Assembly: GCA_009103225.1 (NCBI GenBank) | Contig: RHPI01001311.1 | Coordinates: 120,808 to 184,807 of the forward strand | Reading direction: 5' to 3' | Source of the DNA: Chlorokybus atmophyticus | Lineage: Eukaryota; Streptophyta; Chlorokybophyceae; Chlorokybales; Chlorokybaceae | Length of the DNA: 64,000 bases | In this document: piece by piece, positions 53,578 to 64,000 of the stretch | Position numbering within the stretch: the stretch's first letter is position 1 | Layout of the letters: each line of letters starts with the position of its first letter | Position numbers and translations under genes: made by a program | Notes under the pieces: model-generated | Told to the model about the DNA's origin: nothing | Database searches by the model: none | Seen by the model: only the letters and a program-made list of their open reading frames with translations

Positions 53578-56500
53578 ATGAAGGGCAAGGCAGAGGCTAG
53601 TGCATACTGGCAGTCTGGTGCAGAGCAGCCTTGGCGCTGCAAATATTGTCAAGTCTTGTTGCAGAGGTCCGTTGTCAGCAAGGTCAAGCAGCACATTGGC
53701 TCCCTCACCTGCACCAAGATTCGTGTGGGCCCTGAACAGTTTGAGAAACTGCCAGGAGCAACGCCCAAGGAGAAGCTCCCTCACGGCTCCGAGTTGCAGC
53801 AGCTCACCGACCAAGTTGTGCAGCAGATAAAGGTGAGCTTGCTTGGTTCATGCTTACATAGCTGCATTTTTGCAAGTTTTATTGTCTGTGTCCAAGCTGC
53901 TATCTGTATGTATGCTGCTGCTGTAGGTATGCTGCTGCTAGCTGTTGAGAGTATTCCTACATACGATCAGCATCGACCCTCCACACAGGAGTAGAAGGTC
54001 GTAAGGACGAGCACTAGGTCCGGACTTAGCAAGATGGCATCGTCGGACCAGACTCCGGACTCCAGACTGGAGCCTTACTAACTGCTTCGTATCTCCGCGT
54101 ATACTTACTCATATTAGGCGTGTGAGAGCTTGTTGGAAAGCTCTGGTTGTAAGGAAGACAACGCAGCTTAGAGCGCGTCAAAAGGCTGAGTATAGCTTAC
54201 GCAGTGCTTGCAAACGTAGACGTGTGTGTAACTGGCTGGTATAAGAACCAGCGGACAACTTGTAATAGATGAATGTGATGTGACCTGTGTATGCTCTGGT
54301 GGCGGTAGCTCTGTCTCTGTGTGTCTATGCTTGCCTCAACTACATGTGCATGCTAGTCCTTCAACAGGTTATGGGCCCACACTACGCTTGAGGAGTGTGA
54401 GACTAGCTTGTGTGCATAGTAGTTCTACACTACGGTAGCTTGTTGGTAGCAGAGCCTTGGGTGTCAACTGCAAGAAAGGCAGGCTCGACAGAAATGGAGG
54501 CGACCTACGACAAGGGGCAGATTGCAAAGCTGGACACCGACAACTACAACACATGGTGCGTGGAGATGAAGGCCTTGCTCATCCACAAGAAGGTGTGGAA
54601 GTACGTTGATCCGAAGGCACCACCACCAACACCAGGAGCGAACACTGTGTGGTCAGAGCATTCAGCAGAAGCACACTCTTTGCTTGTGTTGAACAGCAAA
54701 CCGCATCACTTTCCCATGCTCACTGCATGTGAAGATGGTAGACAAGCTTGGGAAAAGCTATCAGCCGTTTTCAGAGCCAAGAACAATGCCAGAAAGTTGC
54801 ATCTACGCAAGCAGCTCAGCGCACTCAGGAAGGAGGCAGCAGAACCCATCACAAAGTATGTTGCGCGCGCGAGAGAGCTGTGGGCGGACCTCATCAACGT
54901 CGGCCACAACATGGGGGAGACGGAGGTAGTGCTGGCCATTGTTGCAGGGCTACCAGCAGAGTACGAGGTCGTCGCAACCCTGCTGGAGACGTCATCATCG
55001 GAGTTGACGTTGGACGATGTGCTACCGAAGCTGCTCACCGTGGAGCAGAGGGTTGTGAAGAAGGACGAGCAAGCGGATGCCGTCGCCTTCTACACCGGCA
55101 AGCACGCAAAGAAGAGCAACCATGAAGAGAAGTACAAGGGCAACAAGCCAGGCAATCCTCGTCACAAAGACCTCACATGCCACTGGTGTGGTTGGAAGGG
55201 GCACATTGTGAAGGACTGTAGGAAGAAACAACAGGGGCAACCTAGAGCAAGCACCAGCAACAGCGGCAACGAGCACCAACACAAGGAGAAACATGTCGCC
55301 TTCACTGCATCCAGTTCGAGGGCGGGCACAGCTTTCTGGGTGGTGGACTCTGGCTGCGATCGTCATCTCACACCAAACAAGGAGGTGATGGAGGGCTACA
55401 GGAAGCTGACGTCCACAATCAAGGTGGCGGGCTTCGGTGGCGAAGTACTGGTGGCTGAGGGAGTTGGCAACGTACGACTCCAGTGCAAGGTTGGTAACAC
55501 ACTACGCGAGGTGTTGTTACGCAACGTCCTGCATGTTCCTAAGGCTATTGCGAGTCTATTCTCTGTGAGGGTTGCGGAGCGCTTAGGCGCGGAGATCCTA
55601 TTTCGGAAGGGTGGCTGCTCAGTCATCCTTGATGGGGTCGTGCACATGGTTGGAATCGCTGATCCGGGAGGGCTCTACCACGTGGAGCAGCCTCAAGACA
55701 GAGACATTCAAGCCATGGTGGTGAAGGACAAGGAGTCGCCAACATTGTGGCATCGAAGGTTCGGGCATCTCAGCTACGTCAACCTCACTCGCCTTGTCGC
55801 TGAGAAGATGGTCAAGGGCATCCATCTCAGCACAGAAGAACTCAAGACAGCATCAGGTGCACTTTGTGAACCATGCCTGGTTGCAAAGCAGCATGCTATG
55901 CCATTCCCATCATCCTCTTCTAGCAGTCAGCATCCTTGCGAGCTTGTGCACATGGATGTCTGTGGCCCTATGCGCATTGTGGCGAAGGGAGGGGCCAGGT
56001 ACTTTGCTACATTCCTCGACGACTACAGCAAGCTGTCCATCATCTTTCCATTGACGCTCAAGTCAGAAGTTGCTGGAGCTGTGCGCACAGTTGTGGCCTT
56101 GTTGGAGACCCAGTCTGGCAACAAGATGAAGGCAATGAGGAGTGATCGAGGAGGGGAGTACATCAACAAGGAGTTGAAGGAGTTCTTCGCCAGCAAGGGC
56201 ATACGCCACGAGACAACGGCACCCTACACCCCGCAGCAGAATGGAGCAGCTGAACGCCTCAACAGGACACTCTTGGAGCGTGTTCGAGCCATGCTCAACG
56301 ACACAAAGATGGAAGACAGTTTGTGGAAGGAGGCGGTACTCACTGCCAACTACATCCGCAACAGGTCTCCGGTGAGCTCAGAGCAGAAGACTCCGTGGGA
56401 GCACTTCTATGGAGCCACACCAGATGTGAGTGGTATGCGTGTGTTTGGATGCACGGCATATGCACTAGTGCCTAAACAGCTCAGGCACAAGCTGGAGCCG

Positions 56501-59500
56501 GTCAGCAAGAAGGGCATCTTCGTTGGCTATGAACCGGGTTCCAAGGCTTACAGGATCTTGCTCGAGGACACTCAGAAGATCATCGTGAGCAGAGAGGTGG
56601 TTTTCCACGAGGGATTATCACAACCAGAAGCAGGCTTCTTTCCTGAAGATGAAGCACAGCCGGAGCATCCTGAAACAGTGGAGGCTACAGGCAAGGCCAT
56701 CATCGACGATAAGGGTGAGCAGGACTCCACTGTAGCAGACAAGCAGTCGCACCTGCAGCAGGAGCACGCAGCTCGGAGATACCCAGTGAGGGAGAGAAAG
56801 GCACCTGACTTCTTACACAAGGCACACCTCGCCAGTGTGCAAAATGAGGAGCCAAGCACCTACGAGGAGGCATTGTTAGCACCAGATGCGGAGCAATGGC
56901 AGCGTGCTATGGACGAGGAGATTGCGTCACTCCATGCCAACAACACTTGGTCACTGGAGCAGTTACCGCAAGGAGTGAAGACCATTCCAGTGAAATGGGT
57001 CTTCAAGGTGAAGCGTGATGGTCAGGGCAACATTGAGCGCTACAAGGCAAGACTGGTGGCAAAGGGCTTCTTGCAGCAGGAAGGTGTGGACTTCAACGAA
57101 GTGTTTGCACCTGCAAGTAAGCATACCACCTTCCGTGCACTGCTAGCTATGGTTGCTGCTGAAGACCTAGAGCTGCATCACCTGGATGTGAAGACTGCCT
57201 TCCTCTACGGAGAGCTGGAGGAGGAGATCTTCATCGAGCAACCACCTGGATATGAAGAAGGGGAGAGAGGCACAGCGTGCAAGCTGATTAAGGCTCTGTA
57301 CGGGCTACGACAGGCACCGCGTATGTGGCACATCAAGCTTACCAAGGAGCTTGAGGCACTTGGCTTCACCGCATCCTCTGCAGACCCTGGGCTCTTCATC
57401 CATGTAGACAACAAGGTCTGGCTGCTCGTGTATGTTGATGATATCATCATCACCGCTAGGCAGGTGCACCACCTGCAGGAGACGAAACTTGCTCTACAGC
57501 AAGCATTCTCAGTTCGTGATCTTGGCGAGGCCAAGTGGTTCCTTGGCATGGTGATTGAGTGCGACAGGGCGGCTCACACAATCAAGATCAGTCAGGAGCA
57601 GATGGTGAGAAGACTCGTCACCAAGTTTGGGCTCACTGAAGCGAAGACCAAGACCACACCGTTGGCACTTGGCACTGCCCTCATCAAGGCAAATGATGAG
57701 GAGGTACTCGACAAGTCTCAGTATCCATATGGTGAGCTAGTAGGCAGCATGCTCTATCTGGCAGTGTGCACACGTCCCGATGTTGCACATGCTGTGGGAG
57801 TACTTGCTCGCTACATGTCTGCACCGAGCATGGAGCACTGGAGAGCAGCAAAGGGAGTACTACGCTATGTTGCTGGGAGCGCAACAGTTGGCATCAAGTT
57901 TGGGAGCGGGAGCACTAAGTTGGAGGGCTACTGCGACTCGGACTTTGCTGGTGACCTCAACAGCAGGAGGTCCACTACAGGCTACGTCTTCAAGCTGAAC
58001 GGAGGCGTGGTGAGCTGGAACAGCAGGCTGCAGCCAACAACAGCAGCATCTACATCAGAGGCTGAGTACATGGCAGCGGCAGCAGCAGTGAAGGAGGCAC
58101 TCTGGCTTCGCAAGCTCATGGCAGACTTGGAGCACCCCATGGCGTGCATCGTCATCAACTGTGACAACCAAGGAGCCATCAAGTTGTTGAAGCACCCTAT
58201 CGCCTCGGCAAGGACGAAGCACATTGATGTCATGCATCACTTTGTGCGTGACAGAGTCACAAGGAAGGAGGTGGAGTTCCAGTACTGCAACACTGAGGGC
58301 ATGCTGGCGGACTTCATGACAAAGCCATTGTCACCACTCAAGTTCAAGACTTGTTGTGCAGGACTTGGCATCTGTGTTTGACTACAGGAGCAAGCGTTGG
58401 AGGTCAAGCTGCTCGCGTGGGAGTGTTGAGAGTATTCCTACATACGATCAGCATCGACCCTCCACACAGGAGTAGAAGGTCGTAAGGACGAGCACTAAGT
58501 CCGGACTTAGCAAGATGGCATCGTCGGATCAGACTCCGGACTCCAGACTGGAGCCTTACTAACTACTTTGTATCTCCGCGTATACTTACTCATATTGAGC
58601 GTGTAAGAGCTTGTTGAAAAGCTCTGGTTGTAAGGAAGACAACACAGCTTAGAGCGCGTCAAAAGGCTGAGTATAGCTTACGCAGTGCTTGCAAACGTAG
58701 ACGTGTGTGTAACTGGCTGGTAAAAGAACCAGCGGACAACTTGTAATAGATGAATGTGATGTGACTTGTGTATGCTCTGGTGGCGGTAGCTTTGTTTCTG
58801 TGTGTCTATGCTTGCCTCAGCTACATGTGCATGCTAGTCCTTCAACACTAGCTGTATGTATCTCTGTCTGTGTATGCATCTCTGTCTGTTTATGTATCTT
58901 TAAAGCTGAAGTAACTACCCATACAGGACGGTGAGCACTTGGCAAACCCGGAAGATTGGGGACCTAGCGGCCCCCCCGAAGGATGGAAGCTGGAGAAGAC
59001 TTCAACCGGGCACAAATGGGTGAACACGCATCCTCCCAACCCAGCTGCATCAGAGCAGAAGGACAAGGGGAAGGAGGAGGAGCAGGAGGAGGAGCAGGAG
59101 GTGTCGGATGAGGAGGAATCAGAGGAGGAGGAATCACCAGCAGCTGAGACCCCAGCAAAAAAGCCAAGACAAGAATCATCCTCCAAGAAGAACGGCCAGC
59201 CTTCAGTTTCACAAACGCCAGCAAAGTCTACCAAAGCAACGCGGTCTGGAAGTATAAGCAAGCATCTACATGCAGCCAAGCTTGTGGATGTAGGGTCTGA
59301 CGGATGCACACTGACTGACTGAATGCATCTGCCCTGCAGGCGCATGTCAAGCCCACAGAACTGGCACACCCTACCTGGGACATGGTGCTGGCCACCGAGG
59401 AGCTTGTGGACAACTTGAACGAGGTAAGTCCACAACCCGGTCATGATTGCTTCAGTTTGCACTTCATTTGTGCATTTACGAATGGCACAGGCTGTCAAGA

Positions 59501-61481
59501 AGATGTCTTTAGTGTCTAAACGCGTGGAGAGAATGCTAGACCTTGCAGCTGATGAAAAACAGAGCTTGCAACAATTGTGGAACACCATCCAAACGGAGAG
59601 ATCACAGTCGCTGACTGTTTTTGACAACATGAATTCTTGTCGTGAAATCTTGAAGACTGAAAGAAAACAGCTAGACTTGGACAAGGTCTTTGGTGTGTTT
59701 ACTCTTTGTGCATTCTGCAGGGGATACACTGACTGGTACACTCACCTTGAGTTGTATGTGCTTGCAGGCAGCAGCCAAGGCTCTTCTGAAAGAAGCTGCC
59801 AGGGAGCACAAGGAGCTGCGCACTGCACGCGAAAAGCTGGAGAAAGAGCGCAAGGTGCTGGAGGACAGATTACGCAAAGAGGCAAACACTCCCTCAGCTC
59901 TGCTGCGCGATACCCATAACACCGTAAAGATCAACGAGCAGCACCTCTTGGAGATCAGGCGTATGCTGGCGGGTGGTCTTCAACAAGCTTCAACAAGTAG
60001 CTTCCATTCTCTGCCGGGACCCGAGGCGATGGAGGTGGAGGCGAGGAGCCAGCAGGAGCTGGAGGAGGAGAGGAGGAGGAGGCAGAAAGGAAGAGGCAGG
60101 AGGAGGAGGAGGAGGAGAGGAAGAAGAAGGAGGAGGAGGAGAGGAAGAGACAGGAGGCGGTCGCACGGCTACAACAGGAGGCTGCGCGCTTAGGGTTCGT
60201 CTTGAAGACGCCGGTGGATGAAGAGGAAGAAAAGGAGCAGCAGGCGGAGGAGCGGAAGAGGAGGCTGGAGGAGGAGACGAGAAAGAGGAGGGAGCAGGAG
60301 GAGAAAAAAAGGAGGGAGGAGGCGCTGTTACGGCTACAGCAGGAGGCTGCGCTATTAGGGGTGACCGTGGCCCCACAGCCTTCAGATTCTGCTGCGGGGA
60401 CCTCACAGCCTTCACCTTCCGCTACTTTAACTGCGTCGAAAGAACAAGAGCAGGAAGAACAATCTTCCAGTGACGAGGACGTGGAGAAAGAACCCGCTCC
60501 CGCTGCCACGACAGCTCCTGCTCGTAAGTTTTTATCAGTGAATGTGTGAGACTGCAGGAGAGACTGTAGGAGAGACTGTAGGAGAGACTGAGCTTGTTTA
60601 TGTGTGTTAGCAAGAGAAAGAACTCGAATGCCAAGAACACATGGAGGGTAGGTCCGGTAAGATTAGCTCAAAAGATGGAGATTACCTGCTTGNGAGCTTT
60701 GAATTCCAAGAACACATGGAGGGTAGGTCCGGTAAGATTAGCTCAAAAGATGGAGATTACCTGCTTGTGAGCTTGTGAAAGGTGATCGGTTGCTGTGGTT
60801 GCAGAAGCCGGCGAGGATGAGGAGCAGGAGGAGGAGGAGGTGCTGGGGGTTCCCCCGGGAAACGCATTCCTCGCGCTAGAGGAGTATCTGGCGCAGCAGC
60901 AGCTGCAGCAGCAGCAGCAGATAGTGCCAGCACCCCCACAAAACCCAGTTCAAGACATTGACCTCATGAGGCAAATGTCAGATCTGCAACAGAGGTACCA
61001 GGAGCGTGTCAGGCAGATCAGGACGTTGCAGGCCTGGCGGAGCAACATGTCGGAGTTAGTCAGGGAACAGGTAGAGGAGCGTGACAGGCAGATCAGGAGG
61101 TACAGGGCACAGCTTCAAGAGCGAGAGAGAGAGATCACAGCTTACCGCGCACAGCTCAATAGGTTGCAAGTGTCTCCAACCTACGTTGTGCCTCAAGCAT
61201 TGGAAGCAGTTCCAATGCCTTCTTCACCTCTCATTGCTATTCCCGCTCTGCTGCCTGGAGGTAGAGGAGCCATGTCTTTGCCTGCGATTCCCGAGGATAC
61301 TACACCTCCAGCTGCTCGTCCTGCTCTGCTGCCTTCAGCTCCACGTGGACATGGGCACAGAGGTAGAGGTAGGGGCTTCTCGCTGGTCATGCATGGATCT
61401 TCAGCAGAGTCCACTGGCGGACAAGAAGCTGAACCTCCAACGAGACGACGAGGTGGTCCTCCACGCTGCAACACGCACTAG
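53578..61481 (+). CDS. BED-finger, coiled-coil, RG-tail protein interrupted by an intronic copia
   Basis: Predicted exons are 53578..53832, 58927..59289, 59340..59423, 59491..59685, 59768..60523 and 60805..61481. Exon 1 has a BED-like zinc finger (YWQSG...WRCKYCQVLL...KVKQHIG..TC). Exon 2 gives a Trp-containing segment (NPEDWGPSGPPEGWKLEK) and an acidic Lys/Glu tract. Exons 3-5 form coiled coil with a repeated block ARLQQEAARLG / LRLQQEAALLG. Exon 6 adds Gln-rich coil and a C-terminal tail rich in Arg and Gly. Exon 5 changes frame near 59.99-60.06 kb. A 53-bp intron (G|GTGGTC to CCCGAG) would restore it, otherwise it is a frameshift. The end of exon 2 is also uncertain. BED fingers bind DNA and are common in transposon-derived proteins. 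The first intron holds the complete copia element in the same orientation. Confidence 0.6.
53943..54366 (+). repeat. 5' LTR of the copia element
   Basis: 424 bp, same length as the 3' LTR. It should hold the element promoter; no TATA box was assigned with confidence. Confidence 0.95.
54367..54379 (+). other. Primer-binding site, internal initiator tRNA-Met match
   Basis: GGTTATGGGCCCA directly follows the 5' LTR. Its complement, TGGGCCCATAACC, is the anticodon stem-loop of eukaryotic initiator tRNA-Met, not the 3' end. This is the half-tRNA type of priming described for Drosophila copia. The match to this host's own tRNA is assumed. Confidence 0.75.
54494..58381 (+). CDS. Copia gag-pol polyprotein
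   Basis: 1295 residues from the Met before EATYDKGQIAKL; an upstream in-frame Met at 54410 is possible. Domain order is copia-type: Gag; CCHC zinc knuckle CHWCGWKGHIVKDC (about residue 229); protease DSG (about 284); integrase with an HHCC-like region (LWHRRFGHLS...CEPCLVAK) and the acidic triad in HMDVCG, RSDRGGE and NGAAERLN; reverse transcriptase with KARLVAKGF and the catalytic YVDDI (about 980); RNase H with CDSDFAG and SEAEYMA, ending in an ADFMTKPL block. No stop or frameshift interrupts the frame. Gag and Pol share one frame, so their ratio must be set some other way, for example by splicing or processing. The element looks potentially autonomous. Confidence 0.97.
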   Translation: MEATYDKGQIAKLDTDNYNTWCVEMKALLIHKKVWKYVDPKAPPPTPGANTVWSEHSAEAHSLLVLNSKPHHFPMLTACEDGRQAWEKLSAVFRAKNNARKLHLRKQLSALRKEAAEPITKYVARARELWADLINVGHNMGETEVVLAIVAGLPAEYEVVATLLETSSSELTLDDVLPKLLTVEQRVVKKDEQADAVAFYTGKHAKKSNHEEKYKGNKPGNPRHKDLTCHWCGWKGHIVKDCRKKQQGQPRASTSNSGNEHQHKEKHVAFTASSSRAGTAFWVVDSGCDRHLTPNKEVMEGYRKLTSTIKVAGFGGEVLVAEGVGNVRLQCKVGNTLREVLLRNVLHVPKAIASLFSVRVAERLGAEILFRKGGCSVILDGVVHMVGIADPGGLYHVEQPQDRDIQAMVVKDKESPTLWHRRFGHLSYVNLTRLVAEKMVKGIHLSTEELKTASGALCEPCLVAKQHAMPFPSSSSSSQHPCELVHMDVCGPMRIVAKGGARYFATFLDDYSKLSIIFPLTLKSEVAGAVRTVVALLETQSGNKMKAMRSDRGGEYINKELKEFFASKGIRHETTAPYTPQQNGAAERLNRTLLERVRAMLNDTKMEDSLWKEAVLTANYIRNRSPVSSEQKTPWEHFYGATPDVSGMRVFGCTAYALVPKQLRHKLEPVSKKGIFVGYEPGSKAYRILLEDTQKIIVSREVVFHEGLSQPEAGFFPEDEAQPEHPETVEATGKAIIDDKGEQDSTVADKQSHLQQEHAARRYPVRERKAPDFLHKAHLASVQNEEPSTYEEALLAPDAEQWQRAMDEEIASLHANNTWSLEQLPQGVKTIPVKWVFKVKRDGQGNIERYKARLVAKGFLQQEGVDFNEVFAPASKHTTFRALLAMVAAEDLELHHLDVKTAFLYGELEEEIFIEQPPGYEEGERGTACKLIKALYGLRQAPRMWHIKLTKELEALGFTASSADPGLFIHVDNKVWLLVYVDDIIITARQVHHLQETKLALQQAFSVRDLGEAKWFLGMVIECDRAAHTIKISQEQMVRRLVTKFGLTEAKTKTTPLALGTALIKANDEEVLDKSQYPYGELVGSMLYLAVCTRPDVAHAVGVLARYMSAPSMEHWRAAKGVLRYVAGSATVGIKFGSGSTKLEGYCDSDFAGDLNSRRSTTGYVFKLNGGVVSWNSRLQPTTAASTSEAEYMAAAAAVKEALWLRKLMADLEHPMACIVINCDNQGAIKLLKHPIASARTKHIDVMHHFVRDRVTRKEVEFQYCNTEGMLADFMTKPLSPLKFKTCCAGLGICV
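58424..58847 (+). repeat. 3' LTR of the copia element
   Basis: 424 bp, preceded by a short purine-containing stretch (GCGTGGGAG) that may serve as polypurine tract. Confidence 0.95.
60631..60774. repeat. 75-bp tandem duplication in an intron
   Basis: Two nearly identical units start at CCAAGAACACATGGAGGGTA (60631 and 60706). They lie in the last intron of the BED-finger gene. Each contains a GGTCCGGTAAG donor-like word. An N at 60693 marks an uncertain base. Just upstream, GAGACTGTAGGA repeats about three times (60553-60590). Confidence 0.9.
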
Positions 61482-61604
61482 TTTGGTGATAGTTATGTGT
61501 AGATTGCGTGGCTTAGGAGCGACTTACAGTGATGCTGCTGTACATATATACAAGCCCTTTTCTGCTTGATACCAGACTGCATGCCAAGGCACAGCTCACC
61601 TTAA

Positions 61605-64000
61605 TCACGCGTACACATGGTAGTTGCGAAACTTGCTGATGTGAGGGTAGGACCGGCCCTGCTCGCGCCAAGTATCATGATCAAGCTTGACCCAGTGCAT
61701 GAGCTTGCACAAGGTAAGCCTCCCAACAACTTCGCCAGTGTGGTTGTCGTTCACCCTCCAGACACCGGGCGCGATGCGTGTAAGGTAATCGACCTCAACC
61801 TGCTTGTCCTCCTCTAATATGTTCCTAACCACAGCATACCAAGGTCCGGGATCATCCTCGTCGCAGGCGTCTTCTTGTGAGTCTTCATCCACGGAAGGTG
61901 CCTTGCGCGTGTTTGCTCTCTTACTGCGACGTGGCTGCTGGGTTGCGCGTGCATTGCTGTCGTTGAGTTGCTCCTGCAACTCCATGCAGAACTCGTTGGC
62001 AGGTTCTGTGGGCAACTTCAAGTCCCAAACGGACTTGGCTTGATCGCGTATTTGCACCACCTCGCCGACTTTAGGCCAGATGGGGACATCAACATCGCCG
62101 GCCTTGACATGCAGGTCAGGGTTCTGCAGATCATATGCTAGTTGCGGAGCTCTGTCAGCCTTGGAACCAGCTTTGGTCTGCCGATTGGGCAGCATCATGA
62201 ACTTTCGCAGAAGTCTGTCAGCTGGAATACATACTTCGTCGGAGCTCAAAGCCTTCACCAGGGCCGACCTTGTGTCAAGGTCACGGTACAAGGCACCAGC
62301 TGTGTCTGTGTACATGACGTATTGGCGACCAGCAATGAAGACTTGAGGCTTCTTCTTGTAGATATGCACAAATACTTGCTTCACAGCAATGTAACTGTGG
62401 TCGTCTGTTACAACGTTATCAATGCCTAGGGGCGACTCTGTTCTGCACAGTAGAACACAAAGCTTGGTAGCAGTCAGACAGCAAGCACAACAGCACGTGT
62501 GAGGACAGCAATAGCAAGCAATCTAACCTGTGAATCTCCCCATTAAGCAGCACAGCCTTGTAGTGGTAAGCCGTATTCTGCACGAGATGCCTAGCATCTG
62601 CTCTGATGTGCCTGCTGACCATCTCAAACCGCTCTGAGCTTAGTGGTGTGGGTTGACCTGGCAGCTGGCCAATAAGTATGCCTCGAGCAAGAATGTCTTG
62701 TGACTCAGACCGGTGTGGACACGTCTCAGCCTTCTTCCAGAGTTCCAAAGCCTTGCTTTGACTGGGTGCTTCGTACCAGAAACCTCCAACACCGCTGGAC
62801 ACGCGATGGGACCGCAACTGCAGCTGAACGCGTGTTGCAAAGACCATGCCCGTGCGCTGGTCTTCGCGCAAGACAGTAAGCAGCCGCTCGTACCACAAGC
62901 GTACGTGTCGATGTATGTAGCTGAACTCATACTCTTTGTTGTTGGTGCTGGTCTCCAAGTGATCTGAGACAGCGCGCTCGAAGACGTAGCACCAGTACAC
63001 ATCATGGCTGCCGTGGCGGAAGATATCGTCCAGCAGATGACCTGCTCCAGCAGCATGCTCTAGAGGTCTCAAGTTGTGGCCAAAGCATTCTTCTGAGTTG
63101 ATACGCCAGTAACGCAGTAAGCTGTCTGCCAGTCTGAGGGTGTCTTCGGTCCAGCCATTGAAGCGGGAGTGGCGATAGAACAGGCAGATGAGCTTGTGTA
63201 AGGACATGAAGACGTCGCGCATGTGCGAAGTCAGCAAGCCCATTGTCACGTAAGGTGCAAAGTCCTGCATAAACTTCTGGTAGTCTTTTGCCTTCCACCA
63301 GCCCAGCCTGTCTGCAATCCCCTTTGGAGAGCGCCCGGATCGCATTTCCTTGATCAAGGCTGCAGTGAAGTCCTTAAGCCTAGCCTCCACCAAGGGAACA
63401 TCCACCACCCTTTCGTGCGCTCCCTTTGCAAAAACTGCATGGCAGAGGCCCTTCACTAGACCTTCACACAAGGTGTGCATGACGTCGTACACCACATCCT
63501 TGAGTGGGCTGAAGCCATAGGCATGGTAGAGGCGCCATAGTTGGCTCCTGCCTGTGACACCTGTCTCCATGCTGACTTGTGTTCCAATAGCAGGGGTAGC
63601 AGCAGTCTCCAGCTTATCAATGTTGGTCAGAGTCTCCTGTTCTTCTCTCTCGGGCCATAAATGTCTCGAGTGCATGAAGTTCTGATCGTAGCGGTAGACC
63701 TTCTTCTGGTAGGTGTTGAGCTCCACTGCTTGGGAGTTGCTAGGACCAGCTGGACCATTGCTGGTTGATGCAGCAGCACGCTTCTTGCTGGCAGGTTGCT
63801 TCTTCTTCTTCTTCTTCTTTTTCTTCTCAGCCGCCTGCTTCTTATTCCTGCTGGCAGACTTTGCCTGGCTGCTGGACTTGGAAACAGCCTTCTTGCAAGC
63901 AGACACCTGCTCGTTGTCGGACTCTGGAGCAGCCTTGCGCTTTACAGGCCTTTGGGCTTCTTCCATGTAGGGCTGGGCCTTACACCAGCATCTGCGGCAG
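61605..64000 (-). CDS. CACTA/TNP2-like transposase with C-terminal BAH-like region, 5' end outside window
   Basis: Predicted exons are >64000..62528 and 62442..61605, joined in phase 2 (TTCACAG|GTTAGA to CTGTGCAG). The frame is open to the window edge (CRRCWCKAQPY before the first Met), so the N-terminus is missing. A Lys-rich tract and poly-Lys are followed by blocks typical of the TNP2/DUF4218 type of CACTA transposases: DVVYDVMHTLCEGLVKG, LGWWKAKDYQKFM, HNLRPLEHAAGAGHLLDD and VYWCYVFERAVSDHLE. The C-terminal exon holds a region reminiscent of BAH or Tudor folds (VGEVVQIRDQ...PWYAVVRNILEED...VEVDYLTR). The family call rests on motif order. Whether the protein is active cannot be judged. The gene converges with the BED-finger gene, 124 bp apart. 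Confidence 0.55.

Larger units (their letters stand above)
53943..58847 (+). mobile_element. Complete Ty1-copia LTR retrotransposon
   Basis: Two 424-bp LTRs (53943-54366 and 58424-58847) start TGTTGA and end TCAACA. A 5-bp target duplication CTAGC flanks the element (53938-53942 and 58848-58852). One long gag-pol frame lies between them. Counting by eye, the LTRs differ at 14 positions (about 3.3%), nearly all transitions, so the insertion is fairly recent but not new. It sits in an intron of the BED-finger gene in the sense direction. Confidence 0.97.

Noticed and set aside
54706-57884. Antisense open frames across the copia element
   Set aside because: Shadows of the gag-pol frame.

Overview
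The window looks like nuclear DNA of a flagellated green alga. Genes are split by GT-AG introns, many of which are long alternating TG/CA/CG tracts. Markers of the green lineage are a full plant-type PLASTID MOVEMENT IMPAIRED 1 (PMI1) homologue and a small BSD2/DnaJ-type zinc protein. A CEP164-like WW module points to a cilium. No bacterial gene organisation, rRNA, convincing tRNA or CRISPR array was seen. The exact species cannot be read from the sequence. Splice models were built by hand from reading frames and consensus sites, so each is a prediction.

Layout. 1-2.3 kb: 3' part of a coiled-coil/WW gene (+). 2.3-24.3 kb: gene-poor, mostly AT-rich DNA. It is dominated by a large diverged inverted duplication (about 4.6-8.4 kb against 14.6-18.3 kb). 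Each arm carries an intact three-exon gene with two copies of a phage-integrase-repeat-like motif, transcribed outward, and long CT/GA microsatellites flank the outer ends. A tRNA-derived SINE-like element lies at 21.6-22.1 kb.

24.3-44.7 kb: gene-dense. It holds a 14-exon PMI1-like gene (-), a four-CxxCxGxG zinc protein (+), an eight-exon UvrD/REP-type helicase (-) and a ten-exon CCCH-CCCH-RRM-RING RNA-binding protein (-). 44.7-50.8 kb is a decayed zone: a frameshifted remnant that may be mTERF-like, a solo LTR and a 26-bp minisatellite.

50.8-64 kb looks like mobile-element territory. A SAM-domain gene (-) and a BED-finger/coiled-coil gene (+) diverge from a 400-bp spacer that contains TTAGGG repeats. 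The BED gene converges with the C-terminal part of a CACTA/TNP2-like transposase (-) that runs off the right edge. A complete Ty1-copia retrotransposon (53943-58847) sits in the first intron of the BED gene, with 424-bp LTRs, a 5-bp target duplication and a primer site matching the middle of initiator tRNA-Met.

The best candidates for something undescribed are the inverted pair of integrase-repeat genes, the CCCH2-RRM-RING architecture, and the possibility that the SAM, BED and transposase genes belong to one large multi-gene DNA transposon.
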